This document shows, piece after piece, positions 15,472-23,220 of a stretch of 35,068 nucleotides of DNA; position 1 is the stretch's first letter; the number at the start of each line of letters is the position of its first letter. The notes under the pieces are model-generated. The model ran no database searches and had not been told where the DNA came from. It saw nothing but the letters and a program-made list of their open reading frames with translations. The stretch spans positions 1-35,068 of the forward strand of contig JAHRAQ010000016.1 of the NCBI GenBank assembly GCA_020027205.1. Direction: 5' to 3'. Position numbers and translations under genes: made by a program. The stretch comes from Nitrospirales bacterium (lineage in GTDB: Bacteria > Nitrospirota > Nitrospiria > Nitrospirales > UBA8639).

Positions 15472-17094
15472 ATGGCGTTCTGGGATCGCATCGGTTCCCG
15501 TCAGTATGTCGGTCTGCCGCCGTGGGTGTGGGTGCAGTTGGAAAGCGCGGAGCCGCCGGGGCCGTTTCCGTTTCTGGGCGGGGTGGCTCCCGACGTGACG
15601 GCGAGTCTGCATGAGGTACACGGCATCCTCATGAGCGCGGTGGAAACGGCGGTCAGCGATGTGTTTGCGCGGCGCACGACGGTGGACGCGCCGGCGGTCA
15701 GGCGCCGCCTTGAAGATGCCTACGCCGAAGTGGTGCGGTCGCGGCCGCGACTCCGGGAACATATTCAGTGCGGGCGCAATCCCGACGGCGCCTTTGCGTG
15801 GGACTTTCCCCGGGATCATTCGACATCGGCGGTGATGACCTACGCCGGCCTGCGGGTGTTCAACGCGCTGACGCGGCAGGCGTCGCCGATGCCCTTTGAC
15901 CGCCCCCTTGCCCCCTCGGTGGGGGCGCTCCTGGGCGGGCTGAACGGTACCCGGACCGCGTCGGAATTGCGCGCCATGGTCGCGGCGTCCGGCCCCGGCG
16001 TCGCGCGGGAGTTGACGCGCGTCCTTGACCGACTCGACGCGGAAGGCTGTCTGGCGGTGTCGGATCGCGCCACGGCGCGCGCGCGGTGGCTGGACGCCAC
16101 GCAACCGCGCGACATGGTGCATCTGGGTCACGCGGCGTTGATGTACCGTCAGGGCGACCGCTTTCTCTGGTTCGATCCCTGGCTGATGCCCTGGTTTGCC
16201 GAGTCGCCGGTGCCGTCGCTGTGGACGTCGTTGCTGCCGGCGCCGGCGGCCGTGTTCCTCACGCATGACCACGACGACCACGTGGACCCGCGCACGTTGC
16301 TGCACCTGCCCAAGGACGTGCCGGTGTTCGTGCCGAGCCGGAAGAACCGGACGGCGTTGTATTTCGATTATCTGTCCCTGTTGCGGGAACTGGGCTTTAC
16401 GAACGTGACCGAACTGGCGCATGGAGAGTCCTGGACCTTTGACGGCGGGCAGGTGGTGTCGGTGCCGTTTTTCGGCGAAGACCCGTGCGACCTTGCGTTG
16501 CCGCGCAACTGTTATCTCATCAGCGACCACGGGCACAATACGCTGGTCCACGCGGACAGCGGGCCGACGAACGACGGGCGTTCCGCCGTCCGGGACGGCG
16601 TCATCACCCAACTGGTGCGGCGGCATGGGCCGATCGCGACGGTGTATGCCTCACAGCAACAACTGAAAGAACTTCGCGCGTACGCGGCTCATGCGAGTCT
16701 GTCGCCGCCGGGCACGTGGCTGGAGGTGGGGGAAAACGGGTTTTTGACGAATCAGTATCTGGCGGACCTGGTCGTCCAGGCGCGGGCCGCGTTGTTTGTG
16801 TCGTATGCCACCGGCGGGGCCGACTGGTACCCGGATCATTTGTCGTTCATGTTTCACGACCGGAATCCCGCGCGGACGGCGTTGCTTACCGCCCACTGGG
16901 ATCCGCCCGAGGCCCTCGGCGATCTCTTGCGGGCGTCAGGCGCCCGGTATCATTACGGCCGCGCGCTGGACGTGGCGCGCGTGACCGCACCGGGCCGGGT
17001 GGAGGTGCTCTCGCAGGCCGAGGCCCTGGCGCCGTTGTCGCTGTTCCAACTGGATCATGTCCTGCCGGACGCCCTCGCCCGCGCGGGGCGGTAG
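15472..17094 (+). CDS. Large metallo-beta-lactamase-fold protein with N-terminal helical domain
   Basis: This 540-residue protein is a two-part hydrolase-like protein. Residues 1 to about 220 are an alpha-helical region ending in a small winged-helix-like segment (GGLNGTRTASELRAMVAASG...LDRLDAEGCLAV). The C-terminal half carries the metallo-beta-lactamase motif THDHDDH at 264-270, followed by HADSG for further metal binding and a late histidine in LTAHWDPPEAL. The substrate is unknown. The helical-plus-winged part resembles peptide-binding modules next to some radical-SAM or peptide-modification genes, but nothing of that kind is nearby. The ATG at 15472 is supported by AAAGGG five bases upstream; an in-frame GTG at 15421 has no such site. 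Confidence 0.8.
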   Translation: MAFWDRIGSRQYVGLPPWVWVQLESAEPPGPFPFLGGVAPDVTASLHEVHGILMSAVETAVSDVFARRTTVDAPAVRRRLEDAYAEVVRSRPRLREHIQCGRNPDGAFAWDFPRDHSTSAVMTYAGLRVFNALTRQASPMPFDRPLAPSVGALLGGLNGTRTASELRAMVAASGPGVARELTRVLDRLDAEGCLAVSDRATARARWLDATQPRDMVHLGHAALMYRQGDRFLWFDPWLMPWFAESPVPSLWTSLLPAPAAVFLTHDHDDHVDPRTLLHLPKDVPVFVPSRKNRTALYFDYLSLLRELGFTNVTELAHGESWTFDGGQVVSVPFFGEDPCDLALPRNCYLISDHGHNTLVHADSGPTNDGRSAVRDGVITQLVRRHGPIATVYASQQQLKELRAYAAHASLSPPGTWLEVGENGFLTNQYLADLVVQARAALFVSYATGGADWYPDHLSFMFHDRNPARTALLTAHWDPPEALGDLLRASGARYHYGRALDVARVTAPGRVEVLSQAEALAPLSLFQLDHVLPDALARAGR

Positions 17095-17153
17095 GGGGAA
17101 CACGGTGCGCGCCGTCGATGCGGGCACCGTCGCAAAATGTTGCCGCCGTTTTC

Positions 17154-17182
17154 TTGCCGTCCACCCGCCGATGTGGTAGGAC
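17154..17182 (+). promoter_or_regulatory. Putative promoter of the PSP1 gene
   Basis: TTGCCG (17154-17159), 17-nt spacer, TAGGAC (17177-17182). The leader would be about 28 nt. The -10 is weak. Confidence 0.35.
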
Positions 17183-17216
17183 TGGCGGCCCGTGGTGAGA
17201 TTGTCGGAACTTGCGT

Positions 17217-17999
17217 ATGACCGATCAGGGACAATCCGGGTCCGCGCCCGCGTTCGCACAGGCGCAGGAGGCGCAGGCACAGGATGAGGCCGCCCCGTCG
17301 CGCGAGGGCGACGTCGTCGTGGTCGGGGTCAGGGTGCGCGAGCAGGGCGAGATTAAAACCGCCCGGACCACGGATGCCGCGCTCAAGGTCGGCGACCGCG
17401 TCCTGCTGGAATTGGAAAACGATCTGACCTACGGCAACGTCGGCGCCCCGCCCCGGTCGCAACCGTTCAGCCCGCCGATGCGCGTGATGCGCAGCGTCCT
17501 GCGGAAAGCCACGGCGGCCGACGAGACCGCGATCGAGCATCAAAAAAAAATGTCGGCGGCGGGCCGGGCGTTTTGCCTGGAGCGGGTTCCGGCCCTGAAC
17601 TTGCAGTTGAAACTGGTGGAGGTCTACGGGTCGCTGCGGCGGCGGCCGACGCTGACGTTCACCTACACGGCGGACTCGCGCGTGGATTTTCGGCAACTCG
17701 TGAGGGACCTGGCGCACCGGTTTCATTGCCGGATTGAAATGCGGCAAATTTCCAGCCGGGAGGAAGCGCGCCGGTTGAGCGGGGTGGATACCTGCGGGCT
17801 GGTGTTGTGTTGCGCCGGGTTTCTGACGGACTTTACGCCGGTGACGCTCAAGTTGTCCCGCCGGGACGCGGTGGCGGCCGGGGACGCGCATCGCATCGGC
17901 GTCTGCGGGCGGTTGAAATGCTGTCTGATTTTTGAAAGCGACGACTGGCCGGCCGCCCCGTCGTCCGGGCCGCGGCTTATTCACCCCACTCGGGCCTGA
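17217..17999 (+). CDS. PSP1 C-terminal domain protein, RicT/YaaT-like
   Basis: This 260-residue protein has the PSP1 family pattern. VVVVGVRVREQGEIKTART and the loop LKVGDRVLLELENDLTYGNV open it. AFCLERVPALNLQLKLVEVYGSLRRRPTLTFTYTADSRVDFRQLVRDLAHRFHCRIEMRQI is diagnostic, and GVCGRLKCCLIFE is the cysteine-rich end. Cysteines in VDTCGLVLCCAGF and CGRLKCC match those that hold iron-sulfur clusters in Bacillus RicT (YaaT), part of the Ric complex that directs RNase Y-dependent RNA maturation. An N-terminal extension is Gln/Ala-rich. The ATG at 17217 is used; a TTG two codons upstream is possible. The DsrE-like gene follows 32 nt downstream, probably in the same transcript. Confidence 0.88.
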   Translation: MTDQGQSGSAPAFAQAQEAQAQDEAAPSREGDVVVVGVRVREQGEIKTARTTDAALKVGDRVLLELENDLTYGNVGAPPRSQPFSPPMRVMRSVLRKATAADETAIEHQKKMSAAGRAFCLERVPALNLQLKLVEVYGSLRRRPTLTFTYTADSRVDFRQLVRDLAHRFHCRIEMRQISSREEARRLSGVDTCGLVLCCAGFLTDFTPVTLKLSRRDAVAAGDAHRIGVCGRLKCCLIFESDDWPAAPSSGPRLIHPTRA

Positions 18000-18031
18000 G
18001 TGCCGCCTTCGCCCTTTCAAGGGGGAGTCCC

Positions 18032-18451
18032 ATGAGCGCCCCGCCTCGCATGGTCATTTACGCGCATAACGCCACCTACGACAAACTCCATCAGACGGCG
18101 ACGCTGGCCCTCACGGCCTCGGCCATGGGCAAAGACGTGGTGGTCGTGTTGTTGTTCTGGACCATCAAAAAACTCGCCGAGGGCAAACTCGACGACGTGG
18201 ATTTTCCCCCCGAATACCAAGCCTGGCATGAGGACGTGACCCGTCTGCTGGCCGAACGCAAGGTGCCGCGGATTTCGGACATGTTTGAAGAGGCCCGCAC
18301 GGTGGGGACGTTTCGACTCATCGCGTGCAGCGCTGGCCTGGAATACATGGGCGTGGACGCCGGCGTCGTGGCCGCACGGGTGGACGAGGTGCTGGGCCTG
18401 CCCGCCATTCTCGCGCTGGCGTCGGGGGCGGAAACGACGCTGTTTATCTAG
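18032..18451 (+). CDS. DsrE-like sulfur-relay family protein
   Basis: This 139-residue soluble protein has the DsrE/DsrF-like fold: MVIYAHNATYDKLHQTATLALTASAMGKDVVVVLLFWTIKKLAEGKL, a central helical pair, and FRLIACSAGLEYMGVDAGVVAARVDEVLGLPAILALA. The single cysteine in IACSAG sits where DsrE-type proteins keep a persulfide-carrying cysteine, so a role in sulfur transfer is plausible, though many members are peroxiredoxin-like or of unknown function. A strong ribosome-binding site (GGGGGAG, 18021-18027) fixes the start. It follows the PSP1 iron-sulfur protein gene by 32 nt; a link to cluster assembly is only an inference. Confidence 0.83.
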   Translation: MSAPPRMVIYAHNATYDKLHQTATLALTASAMGKDVVVVLLFWTIKKLAEGKLDDVDFPPEYQAWHEDVTRLLAERKVPRISDMFEEARTVGTFRLIACSAGLEYMGVDAGVVAARVDEVLGLPAILALASGAETTLFI

Positions 18452-18473
18452 GCGGCGGTGGCGTCTCTCCCTT

Positions 18474-18545
18474 CCGTCATTCCCGCCTTCTCTCTCCGTC
18501 ATTCCTTCCGTCATTCCCACCATTGGTAATCGGGAATCCATCCTG
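18474..18545. repeat. Modular hairpin repeat block 4 (H1 only)
   Basis: Three CCGTCATTCC-type words with pyrimidine spacers lead into one H1 (18509-18545, loop ACCATTGGTA). No H2 is present. It sits between the convergent DsrE-like and nth genes. Confidence 0.8.
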
Positions 18546-18573
18546 CCTTTCCCCATCCATCCCCGCCTCCCTG

Positions 18574-19230
18574 CTACCGGGACGTTCGCACCCCGATGCG
18601 CCGGCAATAGGCGCGCACCGGGCACTGGCTGCACCACGGGGACACGGGACGGCAGAGGTGTTGTCCAAAGGGCACCAGCCAGTCGTTGAAGCGTATCCAG
18701 TATCGCCGGGGCAGTTTTTTGCGCAACTCGAATTCGGTGTCCTCGGGCGTGGCCGTCCGCACGTAGCCCCACCGGTTGCTGATGCGGTGCACGTGGACGT
18801 CCACGCAAATCCCCGGTTTGCGATAGCCGACGGTCACCACCAGATTGGCGGTCTTGCGTCCGACGCCTTTCAACGTGAGCAATTCGTCGATGGTGTCCGG
18901 CACGCGCCCGCCGAAGTCCCGCAACAGGCGGCGACAGATCGCGTGAATCTGCCGGGATTTGTTGCGGTAAAATCCCACCGGATGGATGGCGCGCTCAATA
19001 GTGCGCACCGGCAACGCCAGCAGGCGTTCCGGCGTGTCGGCCAATCGGAATAACCGCCGGCTGGCCTCGGCCGTGGGCTGGTCTCTGGTTCGCAAACTCA
19101 ACAGGCAGGCGATCAACACCCGGAAGGGGTCGCGCGTCTCACGGGCCACCACGCCCAGGACGGGTTCTTTCCAACGGCGAATGGCTTTTTTGACGGCGGC
19201 GGTGACGGCGTGAATCTGGGCGTCACGCAT
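18574..19230 (-). CDS. nth: Endonuclease III
   Basis: This 218-residue DNA glycosylase/AP lyase removes oxidised pyrimidines in base excision repair. The helix-hairpin-helix LKGVGRKTANLV carries the catalytic lysine (LKGVGRK), and VDVHVHRISNR holds the catalytic aspartate. The iron-sulfur cluster loop C-x6-C-x2-C-x5-C is intact at the C-terminus (CRPVSPWCSQCPVRAYC). The length matches the family. It begins 42 nt after the rpsU stop codon on the same strand, so it is probably cotranscribed with rpsU. No strong ribosome-binding site precedes the ATG at 19230. Confidence 0.95.
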   Translation of the reverse strand: MRDAQIHAVTAAVKKAIRRWKEPVLGVVARETRDPFRVLIACLLSLRTRDQPTAEASRRLFRLADTPERLLALPVRTIERAIHPVGFYRNKSRQIHAICRRLLRDFGGRVPDTIDELLTLKGVGRKTANLVVTVGYRKPGICVDVHVHRISNRWGYVRTATPEDTEFELRKKLPRRYWIRFNDWLVPFGQHLCRPVSPWCSQCPVRAYCRRIGVRTSR

Positions 19231-19272
19231 GGGGGAACGTGACGAGGCGGACGGGGCGGGAGACGGGACGCA

Positions 19273-19467
19273 CTAGCGGACGGAACGTTTGGCCAGCCAT
19301 TTTTGGCGGCGACGGGCGGCTTCCTGTTCTTTGGCCTTTCGGCGCGCGCTCGGTTTTTCGTAAAACCGCCGGCGCTTCAGATCACGGAACAGCCCGTCGG
19401 CCGCGAGTTTTTTCTTCGCGACTCGAAGCGCTTTCTCGACATTGTTGTTGACGACTTTAATTTCCAT
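19273..19467 (-). CDS. rpsU: Ribosomal protein bS21
   Basis: This 64-residue basic protein matches S21 throughout: MEIKVVNNNVEKALRVAKKKLAADGLF, then RDLKRRRFYEKPSARRKAKEQEAARRRQK. S21 joins the 30S subunit late and helps initiation by melting around the anti-Shine-Dalgarno region. A promoter with a good -35 lies 45-75 nt upstream, and nth follows downstream. Several genes in this window seem to lack Shine-Dalgarno sites, so the presence of S21 is worth noting, but no causal link is shown. Confidence 0.96.
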   Translation of the reverse strand: MEIKVVNNNVEKALRVAKKKLAADGLFRDLKRRRFYEKPSARRKAKEQEAARRRQKWLAKRSVR

Positions 19468-19511
19468 GGGCGACCCGATGCGTCATCCGTTGCGTCGTTC
19501 GTCGGCGAGGA

Positions 19512-19541
19512 AATGTAGCACAGTCATTCGGCGGGTGACAA
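19512..19541 (-). promoter_or_regulatory. Promoter of rpsU-nth
   Basis: On the minus strand TTGTCA (19536-19541), 18-nt spacer, TACATT (19512-19517). The leader is about 37 nt. Confidence 0.55.
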
Positions 19542-19658
19542 GTTTGCGGGGCCGCGCGGCAAAATCGTAAAACATCAATATAGTCAATGTGTTGCAATGT
19601 CATTGCAGGGAAAAAAGAACGGCGCCCGCTCCACGGTGAGAAGAGTTTATTCCTCGAC

Positions 19659-19686
19659 AAAAACACCCGGCCACCGGCAGAGCCGG
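19659..19686 (-). terminator. Putative intrinsic terminator of the pnt operon
   Basis: On the minus strand CCGGC pairs with GCCGG across a 10-nt loop, and TGTTTTTG follows within two bases. It lies about 20 nt after the pntB stop codon, as expected for a terminator. The alternative shorter hairpin CCGGC-TCT-GCCGG competes with it. Confidence 0.45.
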
Positions 19687-19706
19687 CGCGGGCGCGCGAG
19701 CGGGAA

Positions 19707-21158
19707 TCACACGTTTTTCAGCGCGGCGAGAATACCCAGCACCATCTTTTTTCCGTCGCCGAACAACATGAGCGCGTTGTCCGCCGCGAACAGGGGATTC
19801 GGAATGCCCGCAAAGCCGGGGCTTAAACTCCGTTTGATAATCACCACCGTTTTGGCCTTGTCCACGTCGATGATGGGCATTCCGGCGATGGGACTCGAGG
19901 GATCCGTGCGCGCCAACGGGTTCACCACGTCGTTGGCGCCGATGATCAGGGCCACGTCCGCTTGGTCGATGTACGGATTAATCTCGTCCATGTCCTTGAG
20001 GGATTCATACGGCACGTCGGCTTCGGCCAGCAGGACGTTCATATGCCCGGGCATCCGCCCGGCGACGGGATGCACGGCGTATTCCACCTCCGTGCCCCGT
20101 TCCTCGAGCAGGGAGGCGAGGTTGGCCAGCGAATGCTGCGCCTGGGACACCGCCAGCCCGTACCCCGGCACAATGACCACCCGCCGCGCGGCGTCAAACA
20201 GCAGCGCGACTTCCTCCGGCGAGGCGGCCTTCACGCGGCCGGCATAGACCTCGTCCGCGGTGGCGCTGTCCCCCGACGGTGCCAGCACGCCGAACAGTAC
20301 GTTGGTCAGGGAGCGGTTCATGGCTTTGCACATGATCTGCGTCAGGATGAGGCCCGACGCGCCGACCAGAGAGCCGGTGATAATCAGCACGTTGTTGGAC
20401 AGCACAAACCCCGTGGCGGCGGCCGCGATGCCGGAGTAGGAGTTCAGGAGCGCGACCACCACGGGCATGTCGGCCCCGCCGACCGGCATGACCAGCAGCA
20501 CCCCCAGGAGCGACGCCGCCAGCACCAGCAGGCCATACAGGAAAATGTTGGCGGAGTTGGTGTGCAGAATCTCGCCGACCGGGAATGCGTGGCCTATCAC
20601 GGTGACGCTGTCGATGGAGGTCATGACCACGCCCGCGCCGCACGCAAGGGCCAGCACCAGCAGCGCGGCGTTCAGGACCTGTTGCCCCGTGAACAACATG
20701 GCCTTTTCGTTCAGCAGGCCCTTGAGTTTGCCAAAGGCCACCAGACTGCCCCAGAAGGTGACGGCCCCGATCAGCCCGGAGGCGGCGGTGGCCACGGTAA
20801 TCTGCGCGGACGGAGCGCCGCCGTGCAGGGTGTGTTCCAGCAACGCCGCCCCCGCCACGAGCACCGAGGCGATGCCGCCGAAGCCGTTGAACAACGCCAC
20901 GAGTTCCGGCATGGACGTCATCTCGATTTTCACGGCCAGCACGACGCCGATGGCCGCCCCGACGACGAGGCCGGCGAGGATGACCTCAAACCCGACGATG
21001 CCGTGATGCGTGAGCGTGATGACGACGGCCAGCAGCATCCCGCACGCGCCGAGCGCGTTGCCCCGGACGGCGGTGCGGGGATGCGTCAGCCCCTTCAGCC
21101 CGACGATAAAGAACACGGCGGCGACAAGGTAGCCGAGATTGATGAGCACTTGCGTCAT
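19707..21158 (-). CDS. pntB: NAD(P) transhydrogenase subunit beta
   Basis: This 483-residue inner-membrane subunit carries most of the proton channel and the NADP(H)-binding domain III. The N-terminal half has about nine membrane segments. Domain III holds VVIVPGYGLAVSQAQ, AGRMPGHMNVLLAEA, ALIIGANDVVNPLA, and KRSLSPGFAGIPNPLF with GDGKKM, all diagnostic. The enzyme couples proton entry to hydride transfer from NADH to NADP+, supplying NADPH. It overlaps the alpha-2 gene by ATGA (21155-21158). The three-gene pnt arrangement (alpha split in two) is typical of many alphaproteobacteria and other non-enteric bacteria. Confidence 0.97.
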   Translation of the reverse strand: MTQVLINLGYLVAAVFFIVGLKGLTHPRTAVRGNALGACGMLLAVVITLTHHGIVGFEVILAGLVVGAAIGVVLAVKIEMTSMPELVALFNGFGGIASVLVAGAALLEHTLHGGAPSAQITVATAASGLIGAVTFWGSLVAFGKLKGLLNEKAMLFTGQQVLNAALLVLALACGAGVVMTSIDSVTVIGHAFPVGEILHTNSANIFLYGLLVLAASLLGVLLVMPVGGADMPVVVALLNSYSGIAAAATGFVLSNNVLIITGSLVGASGLILTQIMCKAMNRSLTNVLFGVLAPSGDSATADEVYAGRVKAASPEEVALLFDAARRVVIVPGYGLAVSQAQHSLANLASLLEERGTEVEYAVHPVAGRMPGHMNVLLAEADVPYESLKDMDEINPYIDQADVALIIGANDVVNPLARTDPSSPIAGMPIIDVDKAKTVVIIKRSLSPGFAGIPNPLFAADNALMLFGDGKKMVLGILAALKNV

Positions 21159-21448
21159 GACGGGGATTTCTGTTTGAACATTTCCAACATGCGGTTGGTG
21201 ACCAGAAACCCGCCGACGACGTTGATGGTGGCGAAGATGACGGCGAGCAGCCCCAGGGTGGTCGTCACCGGCGTCTGCTGCGCGCCCGCCGACAGCAGGG
21301 CGCCGACCAGCGTGATGCCCGAAATGGCGTTGGACCCCGACATGAGCGGGGTGTGCAGCGTGGGCGGGATTTTCGTGATAATTTCAAAACCCACAAAAAT
21401 CGCCAGCACAAAAATCGTGATGCCGGCCATCAACAGTTCCAAGTCCAT
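21155..21448 (-). CDS. NAD(P) transhydrogenase subunit alpha part 2 (membrane)
   Basis: This 97-residue protein has three membrane segments: LLMAGITIFVLAIFVGFEII, the ISGITLVGALLSAG region and LGLLAVIFATINVVGGFLV. It corresponds to the C-terminal membrane domain of PntA in split transhydrogenases (PntAB/PntA2). The motif TPLMSGSNAISGI matches the family. It lies between alpha part 1 (13 nt upstream) and beta (4-nt overlap), so the three are cotranscribed and presumably assembled together. The ATG at 21448 is preceded by AGGAGG, a strong ribosome-binding site. Confidence 0.95.
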   Translation of the reverse strand: MDLELLMAGITIFVLAIFVGFEIITKIPPTLHTPLMSGSNAISGITLVGALLSAGAQQTPVTTTLGLLAVIFATINVVGGFLVTNRMLEMFKQKSPS

Positions 21449-21461
21449 GCGGTGACCTCCT

Positions 21462-22625
21462 TTACCCGTCCGCCGGCGCGCCCGGCATCGCGCGGACGGC
21501 GGGATGCACCACGTCGCCGTCGCGGGTCAGCAGGGTGGCTTTGGTGATCTCGTCGTCCATGTTCATCGTCACCTCGCCGTCTTTGACCAGATGCAGCAGA
21601 AAGGTCGACAGGTTTTTGCTGTACATCTGGCTGGCGTGGTACGGCACCGTGGAGGCCAGATTGTCGGGGCCGAGAATGGCGACGCCGTGAGCGGTCACCG
21701 TCTCATGCGCCTTGGTCAGTTCGCAGTTGCCGCCCCGCTCCGCCGCCAGATCGACAATGACCGAACCGGGCGTCATGCCGGCCACCATGTCGGCCGTAAT
21801 CAGCACGGGGGCCGTGCGCCCCGGCACCGTCGCCGTGGTAATCACCACGTCGCTGGCGGCGACGACTTTCGTCAACAGGTCGCGCTGCCGGCGGTAAAAG
21901 GCTTCGTCCTGCGCTTTGGCGTAGCCGCCCGCGTCTTCCGCGTCGCCGGTCTCCAGCGGCAACTCCACAAACCTGGCCCCCAGACTCAACACCTGCTCTT
22001 TGACGGCCGGTCGAACGTCGTAGGCTTCCACGGCGGCGCCCAGGCGGCGCGCCATGGAAATGGCCTGCAACCCGGCCACGCCGGCGCCGAGCACCAACAC
22101 TTTGGCGGGCGTCACGGTGCCGGCGGCGGTCATCAGCATCGGAAACATTTTCGGCAGCGCCTCGGCGGCCAGCAGCACGGCCTTGTAGCCCATGACCGTG
22201 CCCATGGACGACAGGACGTCCATGCTTTGGGCGCGGGTGATGCGCGGCATCAATTCCATGGCCCATGCCCGCACCTGCCGCGCGGCGAGGTCCCGCACGG
22301 CGCCGGGATTGGCCAGCGCCTCGGCGATGCCGACGATGCATTGACCCCGGCGCATCAACGGCAGGTCGGCGGCGCCCCGGTCGGGATTTGCCCCCAGCGT
22401 GCGGACCTGGGCGATAATGTGCGCCTCTTCAAACAGGCGCTCGCGCGACGGGGCGATGACGCCCCCTTTCTCCGCATACGCGGCGTCGGGATACCCGGCC
22501 GCGTCACCGGCCCCGCGTTCGATGCGCACCTCCATGCCGCCCTTCACGAGGGACGGAATGACGGCGGGAATACAGGCCACCCGCCGTTCACCGGGATACG
22601 TTTCTTTGGGCACGCCGACGATCAT
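21462..22625 (-). CDS. NAD(P) transhydrogenase subunit alpha part 1 (NAD-binding)
   Basis: This 387-residue soluble domain I binds NAD(H). It opens with MIVGVPKETYPGERRVACIP, typical of PntA and alanine dehydrogenase relatives. The Rossmann motif VLVLGAGVAGLQAISMARRLGA, then AYDVRPAVKEQVLSLGARFVEL, TATVPGRTAPVLIT and VIVDLAAERGGNCELT follow. The C-terminal membrane part of PntA is on the next gene. The ATG at 22625 is used because the family begins near this point and GGGGGAG lies 12 nt upstream; an ATG at 22646 would add seven residues. Longer in-frame extensions run into low-complexity DNA and are not credible. Confidence 0.94.
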   Translation of the reverse strand: MIVGVPKETYPGERRVACIPAVIPSLVKGGMEVRIERGAGDAAGYPDAAYAEKGGVIAPSRERLFEEAHIIAQVRTLGANPDRGAADLPLMRRGQCIVGIAEALANPGAVRDLAARQVRAWAMELMPRITRAQSMDVLSSMGTVMGYKAVLLAAEALPKMFPMLMTAAGTVTPAKVLVLGAGVAGLQAISMARRLGAAVEAYDVRPAVKEQVLSLGARFVELPLETGDAEDAGGYAKAQDEAFYRRQRDLLTKVVAASDVVITTATVPGRTAPVLITADMVAGMTPGSVIVDLAAERGGNCELTKAHETVTAHGVAILGPDNLASTVPYHASQMYSKNLSTFLLHLVKDGEVTMNMDDEITKATLLTRDGDVVHPAVRAMPGAPADG

Positions 22626-22809
22626 GACGGCAGGATGCTCCCCCATTTGATAAAAATAGAAAAGGCCCAAACCGGCACAAAGGACGAAGCCATACCATAT
22701 GTGTTTCCCGCGAATCAACGCGCGCCGGCGAGGGCCGCCGGCCACGGGGCCGCCGACCCCCCACCGGAAACACCGCCACCGCTGTTGTGCCGCCGCTGTT
22801 ATGCCGTTG

Positions 22810-22890
22810 CCGCCGACCGCCACCGCCACCGGTCACCGCCACCGTCACCGTCACCGCCACCGCCACCGCCACCGCCACCACCGCCGCCAC
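22810..22890. repeat. Hexanucleotide CCGCCA/CCGTCA tract, left part
   Basis: A tandem of CCGCCA, CCGTCA and CCGGTCA words upstream of the pnt genes, immediately left of repeat block 5. The 18-mer GCCACCGGTCACCGCCAC (22825-22842) recurs on the other side of that block. Together with block 5 this accounts for most of the 595-nt gap; no gene is seen in it. Confidence 0.8.
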
Positions 22891-22897
22891 TCCCCGT

Positions 22898-23149
22898 CCG
22901 TCATTCCCGACCCCCGAATGAAAACGTCGGGGCGCAACCCTCCTTCCGTCATTCCCGACATCTTTAGTCGGGAAGTATTTGCCAAAGGCAAATGCTCCGA
23001 AGGTCCATCTTTCAGTTGTCTTTCCTTTGGTTAGGACAAGGAAACAGAAGGATGGATTCCCGACAACTAACGTCGGGAATGACGGACGGGTTGGGAATGA
23101 CGGAAGGGTCGGGAATGACGGACGGAGAGGGCGGGAATGACGGACGGAG
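22898..23149. repeat. Modular hairpin repeat block 5
   Basis: It begins CCGTCATTCCCGAC with a CCCCCGA...TCGGGG inner hairpin (22911-22933) and a truncated H1. A second H1 (22945-22973) is interrupted at GGGAAG by an extra hairpin ATTTGCC-AAA-GGCAAAT (22977-22993). An inverted H1 (23050-23085) is followed by three more GGAATGACGG words to 23149. Confidence 0.85.
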
Positions 23150-23155
23150 GAGGCC

Positions 23156-23217
23156 ACCCCGCCGCCACCGGTCACCGCCACTGTCACCACCACCGCCACC
23201 CCGACCGCCGGCCATGG
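23156..23217. repeat. Hexanucleotide CCGCCA tract, right part
   Basis: This continues the CCGCCA/CCGTCA pattern after repeat block 5, with a second copy of the 18-mer at 23164-23181. It ends just before the stop codon of the next gene. Confidence 0.75.
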
Positions 23218-23220
23218 ACA

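Noticed and set aside
22625..22829. N-terminal extension of the transhydrogenase alpha gene
   Set aside because: The frame is open upstream, but the added residues come from low-complexity DNA and the family starts at MIVGVPKE.
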